A DNA stretch of 64,000 nucleotides from Styela clava (taxonomy: Eukaryota > Chordata > Ascidiacea > Stolidobranchia > Styelidae): the NCBI RefSeq assembly GCF_964204865.1, contig NC_135258.1, positions 10,655,001 to 10,719,000 of the forward strand. Direction: 5' to 3'. The translations under genes were made by a program, and so were the position numbers. Below, piece after piece: positions 1 through 13,800 of this stretch. The notes below the pieces were generated by a model. That model worked only from the letters and a program-made list of their open reading frames with translations. It was not told the DNA's origin and did not search any database. The stretch's first letter is position 1; each line of letters starts with the position of its first letter.

Positions 1-229
1 AATGTTGAATAATGATCATCTCTGTTTATTTCCGGTAAGTTCGCACCATTTCTGAGATGTGTAACCCAAATTTTTCTCGAAGCTAAATGCGCGTGCAAAT
101 GGGATGCGAAAATGTTTATGCCGTCGGGTAGCAGTCCCTGAATACATGATGTGTTGATAGTATGCGATGCCTCAAAAATTTCTGTTTCGCTGACCATATA
201 TACCTCACCTGTTCCATATGAGTCACTTG

Positions 230-490
230 GAAACTACGTGGAACAAGTGGACAAAAAGAACGTGTTGGACAATCATGACTAGGTGGGTAGGTAAACACGA
301 GGGACAAGTGCGGCGGTGCACGAATAACGCGTCGGGCAATTGGGAGATTTTTGTATAGTAGGGTAAGTGTAGAACACGTGGTACAAGTGGAGACAAAACT
401 AGAACAAGCTCGGGAAAAATAGAACACTCGGAACAAGAGTGGAACATGTGGCATGAATGGGACAAGTGATGCAAATGTGTGAAACGTTGG
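230..490. repeat. degenerate minisatellite of acaagtg words
   Basis: Words such as gaacaagtgg, ggacaagtg, gaacacgtgg and gaacatgtgg recur at irregular 10-40 bp spacing. Minus-strand open frames over this stretch follow from the low complexity and are not treated as genes. Confidence 0.45.
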
Positions 491-628
491 ACAAGACATT
501 TTTGAGGCAACCGACAATAGTTATATTATGAGGACAATAATATCGTTCTTTTATCCAACCCCTTGTTCTGACTATGCACTCCAATGCAATAAAGTGAACT
601 TGTTTATATAACGGAATAAAGAAGTTTG

Positions 629-738
629 GGTGCTCCTGAAGTATACGCACCAAGATGTCGCATAACCTGAACCCTAACCTGGTACACAACCTGAGTTCAG
701 GATGTGCGTCATCTTGGTGCGTATACTACAGGAGGTCC
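629..738. mobile_element. 110-bp MITE, GG...CC family, copy 1
   Basis: The ends ggtgctcctgaagtatac and ggacctcctgtagtatac (right end reversed) are inverted. The exact 8-bp duplication GAAGTTTG flanks the element (621-628 and 739-746). The interior is nearly palindromic (caccaagatg, then catcttggtg). It lies downstream of the last MOXD1 exon seen here. GG termini with 8-bp duplications would fit the Merlin superfamily, but assignment needs a transposase-bearing relative. Confidence 0.85.
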
Positions 739-972
739 GAAGTTTGGTATGAAACATTCTAGCGCCCGTCAACATTTTTTTAGGTTTAGGCTGTTGATGG
801 GTGCTAGATGCTTCCAGTCACTTCTTTCCTCCTGTTTTTTTATTGGCCTTTGCTGCTGACTTGGTTTTTTTCCCATTTCCGCACTTTTTGGTAGTTTTCT
901 TGATGACAATTGTTCATGACGAATAGCAAAATTATCTGCAGTTATCTTATATCAACAAGTTATATAGCCTAC

Positions 973-3534
973 CTGTAATGTGCATTGTTTAGTACACGTT
1001 CCAGACAATACAAATTGATCTCTTTGTGGAGGTATTCCGAGAATTGTTTTGGAGTTGGTAACTCCGACCTCTAAAACCCCAGAGTCGTATTTTCTTGGAT
1101 GATTCGTGTAGAAAAATCGTATGCCCGAGTTGTCAACCACGCCACTTCGCCTGAATGGATTGTTGTAGTGAACTTCCAGTCTGAGGTATCTTGATTGATA
1201 AGATAATCCAAGAGGCAATCCCACTTCCTTAGGATACCAAGTTGTCTATAATTAAAGAGACTTTACGCTTTCTCGCTACTAAAAACCGCTGGGTAGTGTT
1301 GAATGACATTTCGATTTTTTACTACGGCAGTAGAATAGCTGTTGCATCGGATGCCAACAAATTAACTAATTAGGCAAATTTTGAATAACGGAATATATTA
1401 TAAATAGTTGAGTATACAGTCGAAGTTATTACTCACGGCCTAGAATCTAGATATTGCGGGGTTTATTTATATCAGATTTTATAACGTCACTCTATTGATA
1501 GTTAAGTGTTTTGGCGGCATTACAAATTAGTAACCAATACACAAACTGATATGTGCGTGACAATGATTATGTGACAGCCCGCATCTCTCTCTCTCGCTCT
1601 CTCTGAGTAAATAAATGCTAGCAACTCATTTAAAGATTTATTTAACTTACTGTTGCACCCATAGCCCAACCTCCGATCACTCTTTTACATCTTCTAACGT
1701 CATCGGGTACATTGCTAGAGGCCGAGAATCCACTGTATGGAGAAATTTCTCCATCGTTGGGGTCACATAAATACATCTAAAAAAGTTTTTATTCAGAAAT
1801 AGTTTGGACTTTTTTATTATATATATTCATATAAAGTTGACATCATTTTAACATATATACTTTTGTCAATAACTTACCAACATGTGATGAATTAAACCTG
1901 TACTGTTGCTAGATATAGCAGGACCAAAACCAATAACATGAATTTTCCCCACAATAGATTCTGGCAATTTGTGAATTGAACTCCAATAAGTTGTTACGCT
2001 AGACGGAAGAGAGATGTTTGGTTGTAACATAGTCATTGACATTATTTTTCCGTCATTTTTATTTCTGAAATAAGACTCGGGAATTTCTGGTTTCAATAAC
2101 TGAACTCGTATGAAACCCGATTTCAGATTGTATACGTTTAATTCTTTCTCGGTTGTGGTTCTTTGTACGTTGTAGGGAAAAGCTTCGGAACTCGAGTGAT
2201 TTTCTTCACCGCCTGCGTAGATAAAATCTTCGCATTACAAAAGTTTATAATATTTCTCATCTTATATATAGATTGAAACTATTCAATTAGTTTTTCGAAA
2301 TGATAGCGTCTAACTGAACTTCATATTTGCCTATGACTTTAATGACAAATCAAAAGTGGCCACTGTAGATTGTTAAATGAAGAAATAACTCTTCGACAAA
2401 TTTGTTGTCCTAAAATAAATGTCTATTTACCTCGACTCAATAAATAAATCAAATTAGTTGTTCCATTTTCCAGTTTGTAGTCATGGTCCTCGAGGGTATC
2501 AAAATATCTCCAAAATTCGATTGTAATTAAATTGCTGGCAACTTCATATGTTTTGAGAAAATAATTTTGAATATCATCATAGTGAATAAAACCGGCGTCA
2601 TCCGACCATCCATCCTTAATGAAAATGAACTTTTATATCAAAAAACTGTTGTAAAAATTGTGACATCAATTTTAAAAGTGATTCAAGAGTCTTGCTGCAC
2701 ACTAACACAAATGTATTTCTGTAACGTTTCGTTTGACCAAGGTCAAACTTCTTCAGGCAATTTTAAAAGTTGGCAAGTACAAAATAATGTCACTTCGAAT
2801 ACTACTTGTGAAAATTAATTCCACATAAATAATAAATCGTAATTAGATTTAAAATGAATGCTCTAATAGCATCACTGTTCTTATTTAGTTATCCGTTTTC
2901 TTGATAGCAAAGTATTTGAAACATTTAAACACAGTTCTGATTTTGGTCGCCAAAACTCTACCCAAATTAGGGATAGACGTTTGTTTAGTATCATGAATTA
3001 TTACATTATCAATCGTTGTATGCAATAAAGAATGCACATCAATATTAGTGCGAATGTTTGCTAAATTATAAATGATTGGCATCAGCAGCAGTCGCATTTT
3101 AAATTTAGCCCAATTTTTTTTTTTTTTCATGAAAATCATAAGTTCATTAATTATTACTTTAATTGCTACTTCTTCTTGGCTGTATTCCATCAATAAGATG
3201 TCGGCATTATTTACACCACCGCGGTCAGATATTCCAAATCCAATAAGCGTCGAAGAATCAGCAGAAAGTACCCGTCCACTCAGCTGTATAGTGATATCTA
3301 TTGACTTTTGACTGTAATCAACATCCCAAAAGAGTCTACAGGTCAAATTATCTGGTAGTTGAAAAACAAAACGTTCGAAGTATTAATCAGCATAGGTGCG
3401 ATAATGCAACTAATTTTATCCAATAAATAATATTAGTGCCACCTACCTTCATGAAATAATACAACTTCGTATTTACTGTTGTCTGATTCCGCTAAGCCCA
3501 ACGTTGTTAAAACGATGAAAATTAAAGTCAGCAT
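973..3534 (-). CDS. MOXD1: DBH-like copper monooxygenase (MOXD1-type), first six exons, 3' end outside window
   Basis: Six exons on the minus strand splice in frame: 3534-3447, 3351-3158, 2614-2431, 2212-1878, 1776-1651 and 1245-973, giving about 400 residues. All have GT-AG borders. The start at 3534 opens a hydrophobic signal peptide (MLTLIFIVLTTLGLA). A DOMON domain follows (LFWDVDY, LIGFGISDRGG, DGWSDDAG), then the N-terminal Cu2_monooxygenase domain with the copper-site pair in LIHHML and the third histidine in YLRLEVHYNNP. RKYDSGVLEVGV is a family hallmark. The family consists of ascorbate-dependent copper hydroxylases of the secretory pathway, related to dopamine beta-hydroxylase; the MOXD1 substrate is not established. 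The second copper site (HTH motif) should lie in exons left of the window. The usual TTYWC motif reads TTYWS, losing a cysteine that is normally in a disulfide. I chose the exon 6 acceptor at 1246 because it adds the expected TTWYPKE segment. Confidence 0.9.
2690..2780 (-). repeat. dispersed repeat with a CTGAAGA-hairpin-GAAA motif, copy 1
   Basis: The minus strand reads ctgaagaa, a perfect 8-bp hairpin (gtttgacc tt ggtcaaac), gaaacg, then ttacagaaatacatttgtg. A degraded second copy is at 43100. The layout looks like a hammerhead core (CUGAUGA, stem II, GAAA) with one core base changed. It lies in intron 2 of the MOXD1-type gene. Confidence 0.6.
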
Positions 3535-4030
3535 CTTGATATTTATATATAATGCAGATATATAAAGTCAATAAACAATTTCGGTATATACAGAAAATTA
3601 CATTTGAAGTAAAATTATTACGTAGCGAGTAAACATTTATTCAGCTAGCGATAAAAAATATATGACTACATTGCCACTAGATTGACTTTTCTTTCATATA
3701 GTGAGGAATTTCGCCAATCACAAAGGTGAGTTTGTTTGATATTTTTCACATTCTGCATAGAAGAAAGCGCTCATTCTGTACGTACAACCCATTGACGAAA
3801 AGTAATTTCAGATCACTTGGTTCTTTGATATATCGTTCATGGTAAAAAAAAAACGCTAACAACCTTGAAGTTGGTCTATATTTCAACAAGAATTCGAACC
3901 AACATGCAAGTTGAACAATAATAATGTACCTACTCATTACACATATTTTTTTTCGGCATAGGCAAAAACTAAACTCTTGACTTGCATCTAGAATAGACAA
4001 GTAATGATTCGTTATCCTATAATCTATATA

Positions 4031-5054
4031 CAGTGTTACCATCTACCTACAGTCAAAAATAAGCACGGTGACAAAAGGTTATTTTGGGGGCACTTAACAA
4101 CGGCAGAAACACAGTATTAAAACGAGAAAGAAATCACACACGAGTCTCTTCCGCACTCCAAATTTTTTATCCACTCCATTTTTTATTATTATTAGAAGTT
4201 GCTTCGAACAAGGAAGCCATGGAAAAGCACAAAGTCACAGCCACACCCACCAAGGGGGCCACCATGCCAGACGTAAAACTGATTTTACGTTTCACCGTAC
4301 AAGAAAACTCCCCGTTCTTTCTAGTTTCATTGCTTGATAAATTTATTTCACAGGGTGTTTTCACTTTGTTGAGCCTGAATTGTTTGAACACAGTGGGATT
4401 AGGAATCTACCAATCGAAGTAACACTTTATTCATTGGAATGATAAACAATGGGGTCATGAGTGCTTAACGTCCCTAGAACGGTGCTACACTGCTCCTAAG
4501 TCAAGTCTTCATACTTTGGTTTCCTCCAAAGGCTTTTGCAAGATTCTTATGTTTTGTTGGCACTAATTGCTGTTTTCCCCATGGCCTCTAGGTTGATGTC
4601 GCTGTCACAATAGCAGCAGTGAGCATAGCGCTTTCCCTTTCGACTTTGTGCTTACGCTTACTCTTTGTCTAAATTATGGTTTGTCCCTATAAGAAAACAG
4701 TATCCCTAAACACTAACAGCAACTATTGTAACTGTGTCACAGCTTGCCTGGAAATACCGCAAACCCTACCATTAACAGAAACGGTTCGCTCTGAGAGTGA
4801 GCGAGTCCGAGACTTGATGTTACGACGGAACGTAGAGCGCCAATACACGTTGTGTATAATGATAAAAATCGTCCCTCGTTTCCACGAAAGCTTTGTACGC
4901 AAAACATGAACGAGTCATTTATGTTTCTAAGACAGAATTAGCACGAAACTCAAAAATAAGCATTTTTCTTAGAAATAAGCACATCGTTACTTTATAAGAC
5001 GTGGGCTAGAAAATTAGAACAAATATCAGAAATAAGCACAATATGGTAACCCTG
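4031..5054. mobile_element. non-autonomous hAT-like element, about 1.0 kb
   Basis: The left end reads cagtgttaccat and the right end, reverse-complemented, cagggttaccat. Both ends also carry an AATAAGCAC word within about 25 bp. Flanking octamers TCTATATA and CCTATGTG agree at five of eight positions. Open frames inside (plus strand 4084-4422, minus strand 4167-4391) match nothing I recognise. The TIR starting with CA(G) and the possible 8-bp duplication suggest hAT. Confidence 0.65.
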
Positions 5055-8000
5055 CCTATGTGTAATACCAAAATCTTACGACGTGAAGTAAAAGACTTCT
5101 TCATCGTTTTTAGACGTACGCCTGCCAGTGCCAACATAGTTGAATGTGAAGTAATTTGCTTGTTGTAACAGCGATCGATCGCGGTCAAAATGATAGGAAG
5201 GAAGTCTAACCGTTTAACCGTTGGTTCTCAAGTTGTGCTACGTGTACCGTGGTAGCTTTTCGAGTGGTACACGAGCAGCTTTGAATTATTGCAACAATCA
5301 ACTCTCTTATCTTTTATTCGCTTAACGGAGTTTGTAGCGCTATCTGTCCTTGTACTTACGTTACACTGTTCTCTCCATACGCTCAAGGGGGACTGCACGG
5401 TATTCATTGAGCGCGATATCGTGCTGCCTGTAGTCCTCAGTCGTAGCCGACGCAGAACGGATACCAATTGCAGCGGTTAGATAGACTTTGCCAGAATATG
5501 TGCTCCCACTTATACAGTAATAATTAGTTCAGAAGATCACGTCCCTGTGTGCTGCAAAGCCGCACAATAGGTTCGAAGTTCACGATGCAAAAGAAAAAAA
5601 CTTTCTCAAATAGTGTAAAACAAAGCCATTAATTAAAGCAGATAAAATCAGAGCGGCAAAACACGATGCTCGCTAAGCGACAGCAAGAAGAACGACTGCG
5701 CTTAGGGTTTTGATTTTATCAATTCTTATAAAAACATCGTGTTTTAAAACAAGGGCTTGTTTTAATCGATTATTTTTCTGTATTCCCTTGCATCGCCGCG
5801 AAACTACAACAAAGCGTTGCTTTCTGGCAGCTGCACACGCAGCCGGAATTATAATTTTAAAAATGTAAGTAAAAATTCCTATTTTGACTTTTACTTCTAT
5901 TTTGCGTACATTTATCGCCACTCTTGTATCTTCACCAAAGTCATGAGATTTTAACCGGAATGTCTATCAGAGAGACGTTTTGAGTAAGAAAAATTATGAA
6001 ACTTAGCTCACGAGCCTACTACAAAAGAAATTAGATCAAGGGCAGCCTTCCGTTGCGATAATGAAGGTATGGTTACTAATTACTAGTAGACTGAAGGCCT
6101 ACTAGTGCGGTAAAATTGTTTTAAAATACTGTATCTAGATTGAAGAAATAAGGCATCCTAATTCATATTATATTGTAGTTTCACCGGTTAAACATTCTAC
6201 ACTTTCAAGTTCAGAAGTTATTCCCTTGTTCTTATTAATATTTACTGTTTTACCGGTCTGCTGACAGGCCAGTGCTTTCAATGGAGGACCAGTCCTATGC
6301 AATGATATCAGAATAGTGATATATTGATTTTTAAATTTCAGACTACTGCATTTTCAGATTTTGCTGTCGTTTGAAATAATTACAGAATTATTGGGCTAAA
6401 TGTATGCATATTTCAACTTGTACCTGTATACAGTTATATAATGTCTGAATGCCCTGTACTTTTCACAGAAATCGATTGCTTTCATACTATTTATAACTAA
6501 CCTTCCTCATTGTGCTGTGCCTGGGTGCGCATGGAATCGTCAGAAAGCGGATACAAGAAGTATTTTTATTGTCAAAAGGCCCGATTTAGTAAGAAATGAA
6601 GAAGAATAGGAGCACCGGACAACATTAACAAACTTCCTACTTTCCATGCGAGATACAACTCGACGAGACAAGATAAAGGAAATGTTGCACAGAGGATCGT
6701 AAGCACCGTGTTTCCCCGAAAATAAGAACTACCCTGAAAATAAGACCTAGCCTGAATTTTGAAAATGATTTTAATATAAGCTCTCTCCTAGTCGATAGCA
6801 AGAAATCTCTCCTACACGTTTTAAATGATTTATCTAAATTCTATAATAATTTAGATTATATAACGTGTGAGAGAGGAAAACGTGTTATTTATAAGTATAT
6901 ATATGAATATCGATTTTCATATTTTGTATATTTGAAAATCTCGTAATTCTCCATTTCGTAATTTTGTTTTTGACAAATGAAAATATAACAACTTCAGAAC
7001 CTGAAAATCAGAAATGCATTGTACAAATAATTAAACTGATATAGAGAGCTCTTCCGTATTGGAATCAACCTTTATTGCACATTCCCCATCCATATCAGTA
7101 TGTATCAGCTCATTCAATATGCCTGGTGTCAAATATTCACTAATGTCCATGCTGGTGGCCATTTTGAATAAAAATGATGGATACAGCAAATGAATATATA
7201 GAGAACTGAATAATATTCTGCATTAAAGGTAAAAATTGATTTAAAAGCACCAAAACAATATAAGGACGCAAGAACCAATAAACTTGGACTATCAGACTAA
7301 TAAAAAGTGTGAAGAATAAAATACCTGATGAAAAGCTATCGAATACCAAGTTTTTTTTCATTGAATTTCCTAATATTCAAATACATTTTTATTTACGTTA
7401 AGAATTAAAGTAAGCGCTCTGAGGGAGTGGTCGACGCGTGTCGAGATACCCTGGTAGCTCCTTGGTACATCATAGGCCCGAGGTTTACGATAATTCAGTG
7501 GTAGTCGAGCCTTTCAGCTCTGACGGCAGACGACGCAAAGGATCTTGCGACTTTGCACGTATTCAATACGTTGTAAGTGCATATAATCAATACGTTGAAA
7601 CTTTGCACGAAGCTCCAAAAGTGCATGTAGTGCCACATTATAGAATACTCACATAGCGCGTTTCCTGTGCCATTCTTCCCCTACCCAAAAAAGCCAATAC
7701 AATTAATATATCCAATATTTTGCTTATCGGTATTTTTGGTCAGGAACTGCCTTCATTTACTGATAGTTGGGGTAGCGAAGGCAGCTTGACAGTACCACGT
7801 AATGACTTGTTTGCAAACAGAGCCGTTTTTATTGGCTTCATTTCCGCGTTTTGACTAATTTTGCTACTCTCCTGCTAACCGTGGTTAGCATCGTTGCCTT
7901 CCAACATATCTAATTTCTTCATTCCAGAATCTACAGTTAACAACACTCAACATATTGTTAGTACAAATAAACTGCAAAAGTAAGCAGAGTTTTACCTCTC

Positions 8001-8689
8001 CCAAAATTCACTTTCATCGCTTTATTTTTAAATATGGGCACATACGAAACAATTTCTTGGGAAATGGATTGATATTTTGCGACACACTATTGGTTTGACA
8101 ACTGCTGGCATATTCATATTGTTTCGAGACTGTCATAATTCCATTTTGTTCTCGTTGTATTTCGTCACTTCGTGTATATTCAGATGGTTTGTGCAAATGC
8201 GTCGAGATGCAAATATTTAGTCTTGGGCTTGCCTTACAACATTCGCGGCAGTGCGATTACATTCGTTTCTTTCCGACAAATAGCTAGCATATTTACGAAA
8301 CAATTATGAGTTATCAAAGCGACTTGTTTACCGCTGACTTCAGATTCACGGTCGACGATTAAGAGATGTTTGACGGGACGCCTCGACAACGACCCCTTAG
8401 CTGTGATTTTACAACTTCACATTTTCCGATTTTACTACATAGGCCCACATTTAAAGCTGTCTCGGCTGTCTTTATTGACCATGTTGTTATCGGAATTTTA
8501 TGCGCATATTCACTGTCAAAATATAGGGTTCAGTTCGAAAAATAGGAAGGAATTTACGTTAACGATACCAGTACAAACAATTCGAATTTAGACCAATTAG
8601 TATTGGTTTTACATGCGATACGTCTGTCATCAATGGGAATCAGCGGGAAACGAACGCATTCACCTTCAGTAAGTAGGCTAGCGCTGCGC

Positions 8690-8830
8690 TACACAGAAAC
8701 AATAGTAACGAGAACATGTTTGTGTATAATGCTGGAAAAGCGGGACTTTTGGCTGACTTATCGGGACGGCGGGACAAAACGCTGAAAAGCGGGACTGTCC
8801 CGCCTGAAGCAGGACGTATAGTAAGCCTAA
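8690..8830. repeat. GC-rich repeat with cgggac words
   Basis: The run agcgggacttttggctg...ggcgggacaaaacgctg...gcgggactgtcccgcctg contains repeated gcgggac words and a gcgggac/gtcccgc inverted pair. It looks like a DNA-transposon end, but I could not find a partner. Confidence 0.35.
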
Positions 8831-8936
8831 ATTTAACACACACAAAGTTGAAAAAATCACGGCTTTCTTCACCATCAAATCCATACTTCTGGAAACATAT
8901 ATCTTGCTTAAATAATAACATACAAGACATGGACTG

Positions 8937-9020
8937 TTGACCTTACGAGAGGCATATGATCATACACTCTTATCGGCTTTCCTCTCCTGGGTAAATATGT
9001 AAACCTTTTCCTATCCTAAC
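8937..9020 (-). repeat. SINE body fragment
   Basis: The reverse complement contains ttaggataggaaa and ggagaggaaagccgataaga, matching 18418-18465, then ends in cctctcgtaagg. It is truncated. Confidence 0.55.
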
Positions 9021-10871
9021 AATTTATGATGCATGTTGCTTATATTATTCAACTAAATTTTGCTAGGGTGAACATATTCTAGATACCGAGGAACAAACTG
9101 TGCTCTAGTGAAAGCTTTCAAAATTTCTCAGCATCTGGTAAACAGACGAACGGTCGCAATTTGCGTCATATTTAATTAATACAATTACCACAAATGATAA
9201 CTGGTATTAAAAACTCTATTAACATAATACAGAGTTCAGCCGAAACTCGCATGTTGGACCAGAAAAATACAAACTCGATGCCAGCATTTTTATACTATCA
9301 TTGCAGATCGTTTGTCTCTTAATATGGATTCAATGAACACCAGATATTAAATAGATTTTATACTATGACTTTCATTATTTTCAAAGTTATGATATTGTTT
9401 GCTTAACTGTTCAAAGTTTAGGCATGGATAATGGCAACAACAAAAATAAAGCAATTCACAACTTGCAGACTATATTTCAGCTACAGAACTGAGTATTTTA
9501 TCATCGGTTACCTGAACAGTTTACATTTAAAATCAACTATGTTTACAGTTGAAATTACAGCAGTGATAGAAAACATCATTACTATATAGAATGACGAACA
9601 AAAACATTTATATATGTACACAGATTTCAAATATGCTAGATTGAACGCAAACAGTAACACAAACATAGGGTATGTCTTGAAAAATATAAGATGTTTTCAG
9701 ATCCGAGCAGTTTTAACCGATCATGGTAGACGCAAGATTATAAGTTATATTATATCATGCAAATGTTTAAAATCATTGGTCTCACCTACAATATACCAAG
9801 AACCGACGATAGCAATCACCGTTCCAGAGTGGGCAAAAAAATTGGTTGAAATACTTTCTTAAAATGATGACATGTTGTTGGAAAGCAACTTAGTCATGTG
9901 AGTGAGTTGTAGACTCATTTCATTTTTTGAGTAAGAAATATATCGAGAAAAATTGTGAAACCTTTTATCATTGGTTGGGAATACCTCAAGTATAAATCTC
10001 ACAGAACCAAAAGTGCATGGAATTTCCTGATTGCAAATTTTCTTAGGAATGTATAACAAGTATCATATCATTTAACAATAATTATTCATTTCATTCATTT
10101 GCTATAAAACTTTAGAAAGAATAAAAATATGATGCTACTGTACCAAGAGAAAGAATTTCAATTCAAATAGAACCAGAAACTAATGTAACCATTTAACCAA
10201 TATATTTTTATATCAAAGTGGAATAATTTTTCCTAAAATATGATTCCATATTTCATGAAAAATGAAATCATTCTGAATTTACCAAAATCAAGTTCAAGAA
10301 ATTATAAATTTTACTCCAAAAAGATCCAGCAGTTTCAGAAAATAATCCGCAGACTGACTGCCAAATTCATGAAAAACATGAAAAAACTTGAAAGGCAAAC
10401 TTAAAAACAAACAAAAAATGATAAAAAGTAAAAAAAAATCAGGCATGATGCTAACAGTGGGATGGTAAATCCTACCATTGAAATTAAAATCAAAACAGCT
10501 AGGGGCTATAAATGGAAATTCTATATTCATTTCACAAATATGGATATATTTTTAACAACATATTGGGTAAAACTTGGTTCAAAAGTTGAGAAATTTTGAA
10601 TAAAATTGCACAACAAAATATCTTGATGGTCATGAATATTTTCAAAATTTATTCGAAAAACCATCAGTTTATTATCCCGCATTTTACATTCACGCTAAGG
10701 TATTCTCAAAAAAATTACAATTTTGAAGGTGAGTAAGAAGACAATTGCTTATTTAACGGATTGCACCTGATCATGCATGGACTTATACGAATAACAGAGA
10801 CCAATAAAAAAGCAAGAATCAACGATTTGGAACATTGGTCGATACTGCTGTCAGAAAATCTCTTTGCAAAT

Positions 10872-13800
10872 TCATGTATCTTCCGACCCACCTCGAAAAT
10901 CTGCTTCTGTCATATTGTCCAATATAGAACAAAAATATTGGGAAAGATTGACTTGCCGTTGCACCATGTGAATAAGAAACGGCAACTGGATCAATCGACC
11001 ATATTTTGGACGACGTTCAGTGTCTTTGATCAAGCAGGTATTGACAAACGTTAAAAAGCCATCCGAGAAAAAACGATCATCAGAATTGTGGAGTGTGGGT
11101 GGATCTCCTTTGACAACCTATAAACATCCAGTCAAAAAAAAATTACATGGTTAATATAAGATTTACAGAATTCATAAATTTCTGCTTATGATAGGATTTA
11201 TTATCAATATTACAGTGATACCTCGGTAGTCGGTATATAATTCGTTCAGGATGTGTTTGACCAGCGAATTGCTAGAATACTAAAACAAAAATAATTTATT
11301 TTTTCAACTGGACAATTGTTCTCACTGTTTACCTTTTCTCATTCCCTCTATCACTACTTAAACACTGTCCAGTCCAATCAAGCTTTTATAGAAAATGGAA
11401 GGAAAAAACAAATAGATTGAAATATCATCATTGAAGTTCTTGTTGAAATTTTAAGTAATGGAACCGGGAATAAATTACCTGATCAAAGTGCCGATAACAT
11501 ACAAAAACGACAATCTTTTTATTGCATTCTAGACCTTTAATAAAAGCTAATTTTACAGTACATTCCCAAAACCAAGACTCCAGAAATTGTAGCTTATTTA
11601 ATTCTTTAGTCACTCAGAAGATTTTTCAATTCAAAACACATGAACCTATAAATTGAAGTAGTTTTCTTGACTTGGGTAATATAAACATTCTCTAATAACG
11701 CTTGCCCATGGTCAGTGGGGAACGATTTTTGATTATTTCAAGTTGAGAAAAAACAAATGATCCCTACGAGAAGTATACCTGAGTAAGTTGATCAAAAACA
11801 CTGTTCCATTTTGGATATGGAAACTTTCCAGTAGCTAGTTCAATCATTGTGATGCCAAGACTCCACACATCGGACCGAACATCGTAACCTACAATATTGC
11901 AGAAATATAAACATATATATGAAACATGGATGCAATGATGTTTTAGAATGACCCTGCAAAATCACTCTGCAAGTTTCACTATGGTTTCAGAAAAAACATT
12001 ATCCTCCGCTATACATATACAAATGCTGTGAATAATTTTCAAATGATCATCCTCTACACCAAAATTGGGGTAGCACACTAATTGTACGTTATGTATCAAG
12101 AATAGGTAACTCGCCCTACCGTACTGGGCAGATTCCAGAAATACTATAATTCCTGCAATAGCACAAATTTCTTTCTGCATAGATTGTCACAAAGTAGTCT
12201 TCTCCATAAGACAAATATTTCCAAATAATTTCCATTTAAAACACTAAAAGGATACTATTGAAAAGGATATAATCAATTTACAAGGAACAGAATTTTTTCC
12301 GAGACTAATCTAGTCTACCTACCATCTCTTGATTGATTTGTATCAATACGTTCTGGTGCCATATAGGGTTTACAACCAGCATCTTGAGTCCTCGCAATTG
12401 AATTAACCAGCTGTCCGCTAATTCCAAAATCACACAATTTAATATTTCCAAATCTATCGATTAATATGTTGGAAGGTTTAACATCCCTGTGTATTATTTG
12501 AAGAGTTTCCTGAAAAAAGAAGGAAATATTATCAAAAATGATAAAATTCTTGTGTTTAATAACATTTTCTATACAGAAAAGGCTCTAAGCTTTTCTAGCT
12601 TCAGTATTGCCTGCACAATTTTTACTACTCCTTGAGTGAGGCAATAAGCAAGAAGCAATACTTGGAACCTGACATCTTTCAATCAGCTTAGTTGTATCCA
12701 ACTCAATAAACACTATGACATCACTCACAAGGATGATTTCAAAACGGATGATTTCAAAAAAATATTCACACTAAAAAACTGATATAGTAATTATATAAAG
12801 ATATCAAATAAACCAATTATATTAGAAACAATGAAACATCAGAAGTAATGCTAATAAAAATTAAACGTGACATGAATTCAAAATATCAGTGGGAAATTAA
12901 AATAATGTACCCTTTATTCAATCAACATAAATGGACATAAATTTAATAACTTTTTAGACTGTTCAAATGAATTTTTTCAAACCATGCTAAATAATCAAAA
13001 AATATAGAAAAAAGTCCAACTCAGTTATTGACATTATTAATAACATTCAAAATAACATCATGCCATAAACGTATGATGTATGATATTGCTTTGTCAATCG
13101 AGTAATAAAATGCAATATGAAATACAATAAAAGAAAAGTGGAATGACAGAAAACCCCTTTTTAGTCGATGAGATATTAGGGTTTGTCTGGTGGAATGAGT
13201 CATATAAGTTTCCATGAATGTTCTAACAAAGCAATCTATTGTATCTTCACAACATATCAGGCATGCAATTGTGGCAAAGATTTAAAAAACAGACAGTTGT
13301 ATGTCTGTATGGAAATAATTACCGGTAATAAAAGTTATTTTAAAGTGATATATTGAAATTTATATTTTAAAATAATAGATATTGTAATAGATACAATAAT
13401 AGATATTGTATAAAATAATGAATACAAAAAATTTTATCCTTATAAATTTATAATGCAGTTTATGCAGTTAGTAGGGGTATACGTGACTCATCTTCAAGTA
13501 TAATAGGTGTGGGTATATAATCTAAATTAATAAAGCAACCCCAATTTAAACATAAAGCGATATACATGTGAGTGGTAAACTTGATTGTGATATTTACTTG
13601 CTACTCTTTTACCCCAATAGTTAAATATTGAAATATGGACTAGCACGTCATTGCAGAAACTAAAAAACTGGAAATGACATGACTGTTTATGAAAACCCAA
13701 TTACCATTGCAAAAGTTTAGATCAGGGATCAGCAGACTGCTGCCCATGTGCCGCATGTGGCCCACCAAATGATTTTGTGCAGTCCCCTGCTTTTGTGAAA

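Larger units (their letters stand above)
5055..10871. other. intergenic, no gene recognised
   Basis: AT-rich sequence between the 1-kb hAT-like element and the MAP2K4 stop. It holds only the small repeat fragments listed (8690, 8937) and a ccctgaaaataagacctagc-type run at about 6730-6752 that looks like old transposon sequence. The short frames have no exon-like borders or family motifs. Confidence 0.6.

Noticed and set aside
116-689. Several minus-strand frames rich in His, Ser, Leu and Cys
   Set aside because: They overlap in different frames over a degenerate acaagtg repeat, and there is no family motif or splice logic linking them to the MOXD1 gene.
4084-4422. 112-codon plus-strand frame and a 74-codon minus-strand frame
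   Set aside because: Both lie inside the hAT-like element at 4031-5054, overlap each other, and show no transposase motif.
6505-6700. Plus-strand stretch with CAVPGCAWNRQK and later THAP-like residues
   Set aside because: The Cys spacing recalls a THAP finger, but a stop follows within 35 codons and the second Cys-His pair is missing. It is at most a transposase relic.
6715-6770. Run of ccctgaaaataagaccta words
   Set aside because: It looks like old DNA-transposon sequence seen in many animals, but I could not find a partner end or name a family.
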